A stretch of DNA of 17,770 bases from Lachnospiraceae bacterium (lineage in GTDB: Bacteria; Bacillota_A; Clostridia; Lachnospirales; Lachnospiraceae): NCBI GenBank assembly GCA_017996675.1, contig JAGOGN010000011.1, forward strand, positions 1 to 17,770, written 5' to 3'. This document shows positions 7,188-14,740 of this stretch, piece by piece. Position 1 is the first letter of the stretch; each line of letters begins with the position of its first letter. Position numbers and translations under genes: made by a program. The notes beneath the pieces were generated by a model. It worked only from the letters and a program-made list of their open reading frames with translations. It was not told where the DNA came from and ran no database searches.

Positions 7188-8858
7188 TTAATTATCCACT
7201 TCCATTATAATTGGTATAATCATCGGCCTACGCTTTGTAGCTTTCCACACATATTCGCCTAAGGCATCTTTGATTACATTTTTTATTTTACTCCAGTCCG
7301 TTATTCCTTTCGCTTCACATTCAGCGACTTTCGTATCTAATACTCGTTGAGCTTCCACCATCAGAGTTTCTGCTTCACGAACATAAACGAATCCTCTAGA
7401 TACAATGTCTGGCCCAGAAAGAATTCTTCCTGTACCTTCTTCTAGCGTAAGGACAACAATCATAATTCCATCTTCAGCAAGCTTTTGACGATCTCGTAAA
7501 ACGATATTACCAACATCTCCAACGCCTAGACCATCAACTAAAACGTCTCCACAAGGTACTTTTCCAGTTACTTTTGCTTCTTCCTCCGAAACTTCTAAAA
7601 CATCTCCAGAATTTAAAACAAATACGTTTTCAGATGGGATTCCCATTTCTTCCGCTAATAACGACTGTGCGACTCTGTGTCTGAGTTCCCCATGAATTGG
7701 AATGGCATACTTTGGTCTGACAAGAGAATAAATTAACTTAATTTCTTCTCTGCAGGCATGTCCAGAAACATGAGCATCCTGAAAAATAACCTCTGCACCT
7801 TTACGATAAAGCTCATTTATGACTTTCGATACTGCTTTTTCATTTCCAGGAATTGGGTTGGAACTAAAAATTACCAAGTCCCCTGGTCGAATTGTAACTT
7901 TTTTATGGATATTTGCCGCCATACGTGACAGCGCAGCCATGGATTCCCCTTGGCTACCCGTTGTTATAATGACTGTCTTTTTCCCTGGATAATTTTTAAC
8001 CTGGTCACTCTCAATCAAAGTATTCTCGGGTATATTCAAGTATCCAAGTTCCGAAGCGGTTGCAATAATATTCACCATACTTCTGCCTTCAACCATTACT
8101 TTTCTTCCAAATTTATTTGCAGAATTAATAATCTGCTGAACACGGTCTACATTTGATGCAAAAGTAGCAACGATAATTCTCTTTTCAATATTATCTGCAA
8201 AAATATGATCAAAGGTACGTCCTACTGATTTTTCAGATTGTGTAAATCCATCGCGTTCCGCATTTGTAGAATCACACATCAATGCAAGCACACCTTTTTT
8301 TCCTAATTCACCGAATCTTTGTAAATCAATTGCATCGCCAAATACTGGTGTGTAGTCCACTTTAAAGTCACCCGTATGAACCACGATTCCTGCTGGTGAA
8401 TAAATCGCCAGTGCAGATGCGTCCGCAATACTATGGTTAGTCTTTATAAATTCAACACGAAAACATCCTAAATTCACAGACTGACCATGCTTGATCACTT
8501 TACGTTTTACATTCTTTGTCAGATTATGTTCATCTAATTTCCTGTCAATTAATCCTATTGTTAATTTTGTTGCATAAATTGGTACATTAACATCCCTTAA
8601 AATATAAGGGAGTGCGCCGATATGATCCTCATGTCCATGTGTAATAAAAAATCCCTTTACTCTGCTGAGATTATCTTTTAAATAGGTTACATCTGGGATT
8701 ACCAAGTCAATTCCATACATCTCGTCTTCTGGAAATGATAATCCGCAGTCCACGATAATTATACTGTCTTCGTATTCAAAGGCAGTAATGTTCATTCCGA
8801 TTTGTTCTAGTCCGCCCAAAGGAATGATTTTCAAGTTCGATTTTGTCTCTTTTTTCAA
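7188..8858 (-). CDS. rnjA: Ribonuclease J
   Basis: RNase J is the main 5'-to-3' exo- and endoribonuclease of Gram-positive mRNA decay and rRNA maturation. The 556-residue protein has the metallo-beta-lactamase motif HGHEDH (H74, H76, D78, H79), H142 and D164 (VVHTGDF) as further zinc ligands, and H389 (IPIHGE). The beta-CASP domain includes TTGSQGE (299-305) and HVSGH (363-367). The C-terminal domain begins near residue 445 and ends WKATKRRPMIIPIIMEV. The length is typical for RNase J1. The start codon is TTG (8858-8856), placed 6 bases after a near-perfect GGAGGT; no better in-frame ATG lies nearby. It sits 18 bases behind the DUF1292 gene in the ireB operon. Whether a second RNase J exists elsewhere cannot be seen. 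Confidence 0.97.
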   Translation of the reverse strand: MKKETKSNLKIIPLGGLEQIGMNITAFEYEDSIIIVDCGLSFPEDEMYGIDLVIPDVTYLKDNLSRVKGFFITHGHEDHIGALPYILRDVNVPIYATKLTIGLIDRKLDEHNLTKNVKRKVIKHGQSVNLGCFRVEFIKTNHSIADASALAIYSPAGIVVHTGDFKVDYTPVFGDAIDLQRFGELGKKGVLALMCDSTNAERDGFTQSEKSVGRTFDHIFADNIEKRIIVATFASNVDRVQQIINSANKFGRKVMVEGRSMVNIIATASELGYLNIPENTLIESDQVKNYPGKKTVIITTGSQGESMAALSRMAANIHKKVTIRPGDLVIFSSNPIPGNEKAVSKVINELYRKGAEVIFQDAHVSGHACREEIKLIYSLVRPKYAIPIHGELRHRVAQSLLAEEMGIPSENVFVLNSGDVLEVSEEEAKVTGKVPCGDVLVDGLGVGDVGNIVLRDRQKLAEDGIMIVVLTLEEGTGRILSGPDIVSRGFVYVREAETLMVEAQRVLDTKVAECEAKGITDWSKIKNVIKDALGEYVWKATKRRPMIIPIIMEVDN

Positions 8859-8876
8859 AAAAGCACCTCCATTTTT

Positions 8877-9134
8877 CTACATCGAAAAATCAACGTCTTC
8901 CAGAAGTTCCGCAAAAATCTTTGCCAGACCATCCAGTACGTTGTCATCTTCGACCATTTCGTAAACGAGTTCATCATCCTGACCGTTTACCTGTTTTAAT
9001 ATAAATGCATCTGAGTCTCCCTCTTCTTCCTCTGTTACCAACAAAAACGTATTTCCATTGATCTGAGTTTGCTCTAACACATAAAATTCTAAGTCTTCAT
9101 TCAATTCTTCATCGTGAAATTTCACTGTTTCCAC
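8877..9134 (-). CDS. DUF1292 family small acidic protein (YrzB-like)
   Basis: This 85-residue, strongly acidic protein reads as KFHDEELNEDLEFYVLEQTQ, then a strand pair NTFLLVTEEEE, then DAFILKQV, ending in an ELLEDVDF tail. This is the DUF1292 pattern, a family found with ireB and ruvX across Firmicutes (yrzB in Bacillus). Its function is unknown; there are no catalytic motifs, signal peptide or membrane segment. The start is GTG (9134-9132), immediately after the ruvX TAA with no spacer; AGAGGTAAAATAA just before it supplies the ribosome binding site inside ruvX. The tight junction suggests coupled translation with ruvX. Confidence 0.9.
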   Translation of the reverse strand: METVKFHDEELNEDLEFYVLEQTQINGNTFLLVTEEEEGDSDAFILKQVNGQDDELVYEMVEDDNVLDGLAKIFAELLEDVDFSM

Positions 9135-9572
9135 TTATTTTACCTCTTCTTCCTTTGATCCGTACTCTAAATAACCCTGCAAAATAAAGACTGCAGCCAA
9201 TTTATCTACATATTTCTTACGATCCTGCCTGCGCACTCCACACTCGATTAGAACCTGATCTGCTTCCACCGTTGTAAGTCTCTCATCCCATAAAATAACT
9301 GGCAGACCACATCTTCTTTCTAACATTGTTTTAAACTCGCGAGTCTTTTCACAACGCTCGCCTTCTGTATCGTTCATGTTTTTAGGCAATCCCAAAACAA
9401 TTGTATCCACTTCATATTCCCGAATCAGTTCTTCAATACGAGCTAATGTCTGGCGTAGTTTGTCTTCGTATTTTCGGCGTACGATCTCAACCCCCTGTGC
9501 TGTGATAAGCAAGGAGTCACTTACTGCTACACCAACTGTCTTGGACCCAAAGTCCAATCCCATAATTCGCAT
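9135..9572 (-). CDS. ruvX: RuvX/YqgF-type Holliday junction resolvase or pre-16S rRNA nuclease
   Basis: YqgF/RuvX proteins have an RNase H-like fold and are linked to 16S rRNA 5'-end maturation and to Holliday junction resolution. With the start used here the product is 145 residues. It begins [19 protein letters not shown], with catalytic D7; further acidic residues are in [12 protein letters not shown] (E97) and [14 protein letters not shown] (D123). LGLPKNM is the conserved central loop. An upstream ATG at 9584 overlaps the ireB stop as ATGA but has only a weak AAAGAA ahead. The ATG at 9572 has AGGAA six bases upstream and matches the usual family start, so it is preferred; a start at 9584 would add four residues. 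Its DUF1292 neighbour abuts its stop codon. Confidence 0.95.
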   Translation of the reverse strand: MRIMGLDFGSKTVGVAVSDSLLITAQGVEIVRRKYEDKLRQTLARIEELIREYEVDTIVLGLPKNMNDTEGERCEKTREFKTMLERRCGLPVILWDERLTTVEADQVLIECGVRRQDRKKYVDKLAAVFILQGYLEYGSKEEEVK

Positions 9573-9576
9573 GTTG

Positions 9577-9581
9577 TTCCT
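9577..9581 (-). promoter_or_regulatory. Ribosome binding site that sets the ruvX start
   Basis: AGGAA overlaps the ireB stop codon and, counted from its AGG, lies 6 bases before the ATG at 9572, the start that matches the family N-terminus. The ATG at 9584 lacks a good site. Confidence 0.55.
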
Positions 9582-9844
9582 CATTTCTTTAAATTATGAC
9601 TGATGTATCCTTTTAATAATTCTTCCACAATTTCATCTCGTTCAACCTTCATAATCAGACTACGTGCGTTATTATGACTTGTAATATAAGTCGGATCTCC
9701 ACTCATCACGTATCCTACAATCTGATTAATAGGATTGTATCCCTTTTCTAATAACGCTTCATAAACGATTCGAATGATATCATGAACCTGCAATTTCGCC
9801 TCTTTTTCAACTTTAAAATATTGTGTATTATCTAAATTGCCCAT
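9581..9844 (-). CDS. ireB: IreB family regulatory phosphoprotein (UPF0297)
   Basis: IreB is a small dimeric substrate of the PASTA-domain Ser/Thr kinase IreK in Enterococcus and a negative regulator of cephalosporin resistance. The 87-residue product begins [20 protein letters not shown] and contains the near-invariant block [20 protein letters not shown] and [17 protein letters not shown]7 sits where Enterococcus IreB has a phosphorylated threonine, but position 4 is leucine. Two in-frame ATGs exist at 9853 and 9844. AGAGGG touches the first but lies 9 bases from the second, and family starts match the second, so 9844 is used. It is the first gene of the operon and is followed closely by ruvX. 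Confidence 0.95.
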   Translation of the reverse strand: MGNLDNTQYFKVEKEAKLQVHDIIRIVYEALLEKGYNPINQIVGYVMSGDPTYITSHNNARSLIMKVERDEIVEELLKGYISHNLKK

Positions 9845-9853
9845 ATCACACAT

Positions 9854-9859
9854 CCCTCT
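9854..9859 (-). promoter_or_regulatory. Ribosome binding site that sets the ireB start
   Basis: AGAGGG directly abuts the ATG at 9853 but has a 9-base spacer to the ATG at 9844, which also matches the family N-terminus. Confidence 0.6.
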
Positions 9860-9885
9860 TTTTTATGTTTCATGCCTCTACATCT

Positions 9886-9914
9886 ATTCTAATATAAAAT
9901 GACTGAAAATTCAA
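9886..9914 (-). promoter_or_regulatory. Sigma-A-like promoter of the ireB-ruvX-RNase J-trmR-trhP operon
   Basis: TTGAAT (9914-9909) and TAGAAT (9891-9886) are separated by 17 bases on the minus strand, 41 bases before the ireB start. It is the only clear promoter seen ahead of eight closely packed genes down to the lactonase. Confidence 0.75.
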
Positions 9915-9933
9915 CCGATACCACAAGGTTCTC

Positions 9934-11229
9934 TTAAAAAAGAAGGATATCGTCTGTTAAAAATCCTGTAATGACGCCTTTGCAGTACTGATTTGAATAG
10001 TCTTTGTCCGCAGGAATTCCTACCTTCACATACTCTTTTGTGTAGCCAACATAATAATTTTTTTCATCCACTGCAACCATTTCTTCCATGAGAACTTCTA
10101 ATTCTTTCCCTACCCAGCTCTTCATATACTCATTTTTCAATACATGAACCACTTTTGAAAGTTGATTACTTCGATATGTTTTCTCTTTTTCTTCGATTTG
10201 GCCATCCATTTTTGCCGCTACAGTTCCCTGGCGCTTTGAGTATTTAAATAAATGAACTTCATAAAAACGAATCTTTTCAATAAAGTTTCTAGTTTGCTCA
10301 AATTCTTCCACAGTTTCCTGCGGAAATCCTACAATCACATCCGTAGTAATGGCTGGATTGTTGAAAAATTTCCGTAAAATCTGACAACTTTTTTCATATT
10401 CGCTTGTGGTGTAAGTTCTGTTCATTCGTTTCAATGTACTATCTGCTCCACTTTGTAGAGATAAATGAAAATGTGGACAAATCTGAGGTATTTTTGAAAG
10501 TTTTTCTGCAAATGTTTCGTCCACAATACGAGGTTCTAACGAACCTAGCCTGATTCTGCGCACTCCCTCCACTTTCGATACTTTTTCAATCAAATTTACA
10601 AGGTTGTCCCCCACTTCAATACCATATGAACTCAAATGTATGCCTGTTAAAACCACTTCCGTAATTCCCTTTTGCGTTAAACCACGGATTTCTTCACAAA
10701 CATCTTCTAATTTCCTACTGCGAACTCTTCCTCTGGCATACGGGATAATACAGTAAGAACAAAACTGATTACACCCATCCTGAACCTTAACGAATGCCCG
10801 TGTATGTTCAACGGAATCTAAAATCCAGAGTTCTTCAAAATCTGTCTCTTTTGAAAGGGAAATCAATTCCTCTTTTTTGACGGAGTCCATTAAAAATGCA
10901 TTTAAAACCTGAATCAATTTACCTTTTTGATTATTTCCAAGAATAATATCAATATCCGAATCGACTTCGGCCTGCTCTGTGCTGGTTTGAACATAGCATC
11001 CTGCAGCAATTACGATACTTTCCGGATTATTTTTTTTTGCACGGTGAATCATCTGTCTGGATTTACGGTCCGCAATATTGGTAACCGAACAGGTATTAAT
11101 CACGTATACATCTGCCTTTTCGTGAAAATTAACGATCTCATACCCTGCCTCTATCAGCATTTGCTCCATACTTTCCGTTTCATATGCATTCACCTTACAT
11201 CCCAGATTCTGCAGTGCCGCTTTCTTCAT
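9934..11229 (-). CDS. mtaB: tRNA t6A37 methylthiotransferase MtaB
   Basis: MtaB adds a methylthio group to t6A37 of ANN-decoding tRNAs, giving ms2t6A, using radical SAM chemistry and two [4Fe-4S] clusters. The 431-residue protein shows the three cysteines of the auxiliary cluster: C11 (LGCKVN), C47 (NTCSVT) and C78 (AGCYVQ). The radical SAM CxxxCxxC is C153, C157, C160 (CNQFCSYC), followed by IPYARGRVRSR. TTDVIVGFPQE and LFKYSKRQGT are family blocks, and a TRAM-type RNA-binding domain occupies roughly the last 60 residues. The frame is open upstream to 11343, but the start at 11229 has GGAGAG five bases ahead and matches the family N-terminus; the extra 38 residues would cover the HPr-like promoter region. 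No convincing promoter of its own was found. Confidence 0.96.
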   Translation of the reverse strand: MKKAALQNLGCKVNAYETESMEQMLIEAGYEIVNFHEKADVYVINTCSVTNIADRKSRQMIHRAKKNNPESIVIAAGCYVQTSTEQAEVDSDIDIILGNNQKGKLIQVLNAFLMDSVKKEELISLSKETDFEELWILDSVEHTRAFVKVQDGCNQFCSYCIIPYARGRVRSRKLEDVCEEIRGLTQKGITEVVLTGIHLSSYGIEVGDNLVNLIEKVSKVEGVRRIRLGSLEPRIVDETFAEKLSKIPQICPHFHLSLQSGADSTLKRMNRTYTTSEYEKSCQILRKFFNNPAITTDVIVGFPQETVEEFEQTRNFIEKIRFYEVHLFKYSKRQGTVAAKMDGQIEEKEKTYRSNQLSKVVHVLKNEYMKSWVGKELEVLMEEMVAVDEKNYYVGYTKEYVKVGIPADKDYSNQYCKGVITGFLTDDILLF

Positions 11230-11256
11230 TTTAACTCTCCATCTCTTTCTTCTATC

Positions 11257-11285
11257 TTGACATTTTTTCACAAAAAAGATATGAT
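11257..11285 (+). promoter_or_regulatory. Strong sigma-A-like promoter for the HPr-like gene
   Basis: A perfect TTGACA (11257-11262), a 17-base spacer and TATGAT (11280-11285) lie 43 bases before the ATG. This is the best promoter match in the window, so this small gene may be well expressed. Confidence 0.8.
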
Positions 11286-11328
11286 TATTTTGTAAAAAAC
11301 AACGAACCAATAACAAGGAGGCAACAAT

Positions 11329-11556
11329 ATGCAAACAGTTCAAATTTCTTTAAATTCCATCGACAAAGTAAAATCTTTTGTAAATGAAATTGCGCAGTTT
11401 GATTATGATTTTGATCTGATTTCAGGTCGCTATGTCATCGATGCCAAATCCATAATGGGAATTTTCAGCCTCGATTTATCAAAGCCAATCACACTAAATG
11501 TTCATACCGATCAGACTGAAGAAGTATTTGAAAAATTAGCTCCATACTTAATTTAA
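11329..11556 (+). CDS. HPr-like protein lacking the phosphocarrier histidine
   Basis: The 75-residue product has the size and pattern of HPr, the PTS phosphocarrier. DAKSIMGIFSLDLSKPI (38-54) matches the HPr helix-2 region with the regulatory serine (S41 at the Ser46 position), and the C-terminus ends in a helix EEVFEKLAPYL. The first helix reads LNSIDKVKSFVNEI, and the phosphoacceptor histidine of HPr (GIHARPA, His15) is absent; there is no histidine in the N-terminal third. It therefore cannot act as a normal PTS carrier. It could be a regulatory HPr relative like Crh, which also lacks His15 but keeps Ser46, or bind another partner. The ATG follows AAGGAGGCAACAAT. It stands alone, opposite mtaB and thiI, with its own promoter and terminator. 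Confidence 0.85.
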   Translation: MQTVQISLNSIDKVKSFVNEIAQFDYDFDLISGRYVIDAKSIMGIFSLDLSKPITLNVHTDQTEEVFEKLAPYLI

Positions 11557-11572
11557 CTTGTCCCACGTATTG

Positions 11573-11598
11573 AAAAAGGCCTTACGGCCTTTTTTTTT
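11573..11598 (+). terminator. Intrinsic terminator shared by the HPr-like gene and thiI
   Basis: AAAAAGGCC and GGCCTTTTT form a 9-bp stem around the loop TTAC, followed by a T run to 11598. On the other strand the stem ends in five Ts, so it can also stop transcripts coming from thiI, whose stop codon is 7 bases away. Confidence 0.9.
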
Positions 11599-11605
11599 GC
11601 CTTTT

Positions 11606-12784
11606 TTATGCTTTTACCTGTACCACTTCTACAGTATCAATTGCACGTTTCACCATTTCATCGATTTTTTCTTCCAGTTTTCTTTCCGAGCGTTTGATAA
11701 TATTCATATTTGGTTTTGTAACTGGATGTTTTGCAACAAAGATGGTGCAACAGTCTTCGAACGGTAAAATTGAAGTTTCATAAGTTTCAATTTGTTCCGC
11801 AATCTTTATAATATCAGTTTTATCAAATCCAATTAAAGGTCGATAAACTGGCATAGTACATACTTCGTTTGTTGCTGCAAGAGACTGCATGGTCTGACTT
11901 GCAACCTGTCCAATGCTCTCTCCTGTAATCAGTCCTAACGATTTTCCTTCATTTGCAAACTCTTCTGCAATCTTCATCATATAACGACGCATAATGATCG
12001 TCAGCTCTTCATGAGGGCACTGTTCATAGATGTACAACTGAATTTCTGTAAAATTCACAACATTTAAGCGAATTGGTCCACTGTACCTTGCCACGATTTT
12101 TGCCAGATCTATCACTTTTTGCTTTGCTCTCTCACTGGTATAAGGTGGAGCGTGAAAATAAGTTGCTTCCAAAGTAACTCCTCTTTTTGCAATCATATAC
12201 CCAGCAACTGGGCTATCGATTCCGCCAGATAAAAGAAGCATTGCTTTTCCATTCGTTCCCACAGGCATTCCACCCGGTCCAGGAATAATCACTGAATAGA
12301 TATTAATTTTATTTCTGATTTCAATATGAACCCTTACTTTGGGATGATGTACATCTACTTTCACTTTCGGGAACGCATTAAGCACGCCTTCTCCAATTGC
12401 TACGTTAATATCCATGGATGTCATTGGATAATTTTTTCTTGCACGTCTCGCATCCACTTTAAATGTAAATTCTTCTGAATATTCACTTTTCAAGTGCGCA
12501 ATTACATCTTCAAGAAGCTTATCATATCCCTGATCTTCCACCTGGATCAGTGGACAGACTCCTACAATTCCAAACACACGCGTCAGTGATTGTACGGTAT
12601 GATCATAATCATAATCTGATAATGCTTCTACATAGATTCTTCCCTGTTCTTTGCTCACTTTAAATGAACCTTCGACGGATTCTAATGCAAACCGAATCTG
12701 TTCCACTAATGCGTCTTCAAACAAATAACGATTCTTTCCTTTAATTCCTATTTCTCCATATTTTATTAAAAATGCCTGATACAT
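11606..12784 (-). CDS. thiI: tRNA 4-thiouridine synthase ThiI
   Basis: ThiI activates uridine 8 of tRNA with ATP and inserts sulfur delivered by a cysteine desulfurase, giving s4U8, a near-UV sensor; some ThiI proteins also serve thiamine synthesis. The 392-residue product has an N-terminal ferredoxin-like domain (YGEIGIKGKNR), a THUMP RNA-binding domain (about 60-165), and a PP-loop ATPase with SGGIDSP (186-192). LITGESIGQVASQT (286-299) and the acceptor cysteine region PFEDCCTIFVAKHP (C345/C346) follow. It lacks the C-terminal rhodanese domain of E. coli ThiI, as is usual in Firmicutes, so the adjacent desulfurase probably passes persulfide directly. The ATG at 12784 follows AGAGGGGAACCCGC. 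It is the last gene of the prmA operon, 17 bases after the desulfurase. Confidence 0.97.
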   Translation of the reverse strand: MYQAFLIKYGEIGIKGKNRYLFEDALVEQIRFALESVEGSFKVSKEQGRIYVEALSDYDYDHTVQSLTRVFGIVGVCPLIQVEDQGYDKLLEDVIAHLKSEYSEEFTFKVDARRARKNYPMTSMDINVAIGEGVLNAFPKVKVDVHHPKVRVHIEIRNKINIYSVIIPGPGGMPVGTNGKAMLLLSGGIDSPVAGYMIAKRGVTLEATYFHAPPYTSERAKQKVIDLAKIVARYSGPIRLNVVNFTEIQLYIYEQCPHEELTIIMRRYMMKIAEEFANEGKSLGLITGESIGQVASQTMQSLAATNEVCTMPVYRPLIGFDKTDIIKIAEQIETYETSILPFEDCCTIFVAKHPVTKPNMNIIKRSERKLEEKIDEMVKRAIDTVEVVQVKA

Positions 12785-12801
12785 GCGGGTTCCCCTCTTT
12801 C

Positions 12802-13956
12802 TTATTTCCTGGTGAATTTTCTAAGCATTGGAACAATATCCTTCAATATCTCAATAACCTGATTCACACAATCTGTTGTTGTTTGCGTCCCCATGCTAAA
12901 ACGAATGGTTGTGGTTAGTTGCTCTTTTGTGGCTTTGATTGCTTTTAGGACCGGACTGATTTGTGGTTTATTAGAAGCGCAAGCACTACCTGCTGAAACA
13001 TAAACGCCTTTTTCTTCGAGTGCGTGCAGCAATACTTCACTGCGAATGCCTTCAAACGAAACACTTAATATATAGGGACTTCTACTCTCTAGGGCACCGT
13101 GAATATGTACTCCATCCAGTTCCTTTAATCCCTCTAGCAATTGCGTTTGTCGCTCCATCATGTTCTGGTAATTCGCTTGCAAATTAGCAGTTGCTTTGGT
13201 CGCTGCAGCTCCAATTCCAACAATACCAGGAACATTTTCAGTTCCACTTCGAAGCTGACGTTGTTGTCCACCGCCAAAAATTATAGGTTGAATTTTCACG
13301 CGCTCATTAACATACAAAAATCCAATCCCTTTCGGTCCATATATTTTATGTCCACTTACACTCAGTAAATCAATTCCCATTTTTTTCGGATAAAGTTCCA
13401 GTTTACCGTAAGACTGAATGGCATCCACATGAAAACAAATATCCGGATGAAACTGATGTGTCATTTTTGCAGCTTCTTCGATTGGCTGAATGCTTCCGAT
13501 TTCATTATTTACATGCATCATGGATACAAGAATCGTTTCTGGTTTCAAAGAATCTCTTAACTGATCCAACAAAACGACTCCGTGCTCGTCCACATCCAGG
13601 TATGTTACTTCGAATCCTTCTTCCTTCAATGCTTTCATTGAAGAAAGAATTGCAGGATGTTCAATTTTGGTCGTAATTAAATGATTGCCTCTTCTGCGGT
13701 TTCTACGTGCAACACCAAAAAGAGCAAGATTATCGCTCTCCGTTCCACCTGATGTAAAGATAATTTCTTTCTCATTCACGCGTAATGTTTTTGCAATTGC
13801 AGATGTCGCCGTTTTAATTGCCACTTCAGCCAGCATCCCTTTTTGATGTAAAGAAGATGGATTGCCAAATTCAACATTAAAAAAACGATTCATTTCTTCC
13901 AAAACTGCTCTGTCACAAGGTGTTGTGGCAGAATAATCAAAATATAGTTCCTGCAT
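12802..13956 (-). CDS. Cysteine desulfurase (NifS/IscS family), probable sulfur donor for ThiI
   Basis: This PLP enzyme converts cysteine to alanine and holds the sulfur as a persulfide. The 384-residue protein has the fold-type I markers: GGTESDN (70-76), H100 (IEHPAIL), D178 and Q181 (HVDAIQSYGK), and the PLP lysine K204 in SVSGHKIYGPKG. The active-site cysteine is C326 in SAGSACASNK, within the longer class I-type loop. GGQQRQLRSGTENVPGI is the usual substrate-binding stretch. The start ATG at 13956 has only a modest GTGAG site. No iscR, iscU or other iron-sulfur assembly gene is adjacent; the partner is thiI, 17 bases downstream, which parallels the dedicated NifZ-ThiI pair of Bacillus. 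It is therefore likely a tRNA-thiolation desulfurase, though a general IscS role cannot be excluded. Confidence 0.95.
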   Translation of the reverse strand: MQELYFDYSATTPCDRAVLEEMNRFFNVEFGNPSSLHQKGMLAEVAIKTATSAIAKTLRVNEKEIIFTSGGTESDNLALFGVARRNRRRGNHLITTKIEHPAILSSMKALKEEGFEVTYLDVDEHGVVLLDQLRDSLKPETILVSMMHVNNEIGSIQPIEEAAKMTHQFHPDICFHVDAIQSYGKLELYPKKMGIDLLSVSGHKIYGPKGIGFLYVNERVKIQPIIFGGGQQRQLRSGTENVPGIVGIGAAATKATANLQANYQNMMERQTQLLEGLKELDGVHIHGALESRSPYILSVSFEGIRSEVLLHALEEKGVYVSAGSACASNKPQISPVLKAIKATKEQLTTTIRFSMGTQTTTDCVNQVIEILKDIVPMLRKFTRK

Positions 13957-13969
13957 GTGTTCTCACTTT

Positions 13970-14734
13970 CTAGATTTTATTCTCAATTTCAGCTGCCTGT
14001 TCAAACTGCATCATAATTAAGCCGACCATGAAAATTGCAGCTGTTTCTGTACGTAATATTCGATGACCCAAAGATACTTTTTTAATATGATCAGAAAGTC
14101 TTTCCACTTCTTTTTTAGAAAATCCGCCTTCTGGTCCAATGAAAATTCCGATTTTATCAGAGGTTCCGATTTCGTTTAAAAAGCAATTTGTTCCCGTCAC
14201 TCCCTGTTCATTTTCATAAGGAAGGCATACATGATTTAGCGTCTTTGAATATTCGATTGCTTCCTGAAAGCTCATTACAGAATGAATTTCTGGAATGATA
14301 CTCCGCTTTGACTGTTTGGCGGCATTCAAACTAATCGCCTGCCAACGTTGTATTTTCCCAGATGCTTTTTTATCATCCAACTTTACAACACTATGCTCCA
14401 TTGCAACCGGAATAATTTCTGTTACACCTAATTCAACTGCCTTTTGAATGATCCATTCCATCTTATCGCTTTTTGGTAATCCTTGAAATAAGACAATTGA
14501 TCCATTTATTTCACCAAAATCAGACTCTGCATTTAGGATCTTACCTACTGCACAGTCTGTTTCGTAATGATCTAGCTCACATAAATAACTTTTTTTCGTA
14601 CCGTCCAACAAACTAACCCGAAATACTTCAGCTTCCTTTAATCGGATGACCTGACTCATATGATGAAAATCTTCACCATAAATTCGTACCTCTTGCTCCG
14701 TCTGGTTTTCCTGTTTAACAAAAAATTGAAACAT
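13970..14734 (-). CDS. rsmE: 16S rRNA m3U1498 methyltransferase RsmE
   Basis: RsmE methylates N3 of U1498 in 16S rRNA of assembled 30S subunits. The 254-residue product has an N-terminal PUA-like domain (about 1-70) and a SPOUT/trefoil-knot methyltransferase domain. Family blocks include EWIIQKAVELGVTEIIPV (93-110), IGIFIGPEGGFSKKEV (195-210) and LGHRILRTETAAI (222-234), the last forming the knot that binds SAM. Length is typical. The ATG at 14734 comes 6 bases after the prmA stop, with AGGAT as ribosome binding site inside the junction, so translation is coupled. prmA-rsmE is a conserved pair downstream of dnaJ in many Firmicutes. Confidence 0.97.
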   Translation of the reverse strand: MFQFFVKQENQTEQEVRIYGEDFHHMSQVIRLKEAEVFRVSLLDGTKKSYLCELDHYETDCAVGKILNAESDFGEINGSIVLFQGLPKSDKMEWIIQKAVELGVTEIIPVAMEHSVVKLDDKKASGKIQRWQAISLNAAKQSKRSIIPEIHSVMSFQEAIEYSKTLNHVCLPYENEQGVTGTNCFLNEIGTSDKIGIFIGPEGGFSKKEVERLSDHIKKVSLGHRILRTETAAIFMVGLIMMQFEQAAEIENKI

Positions 14735-14740
14735 GTTATC

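Noticed and set aside
11230..11343. N-terminal extension of mtaB by 38 residues
   Set aside because: The extra segment has no homology to MtaB, lacks a ribosome binding site at 11343, and would cover the opposite-strand HPr-like promoter; GGAGAG before 11229 sets the start.
11558..11767. Plus-strand 69-codon reading frame after the HPr-like gene
   Set aside because: It crosses the terminator and the antisense of thiI; it is Phe/Tyr-rich, low-complexity antisense translation.
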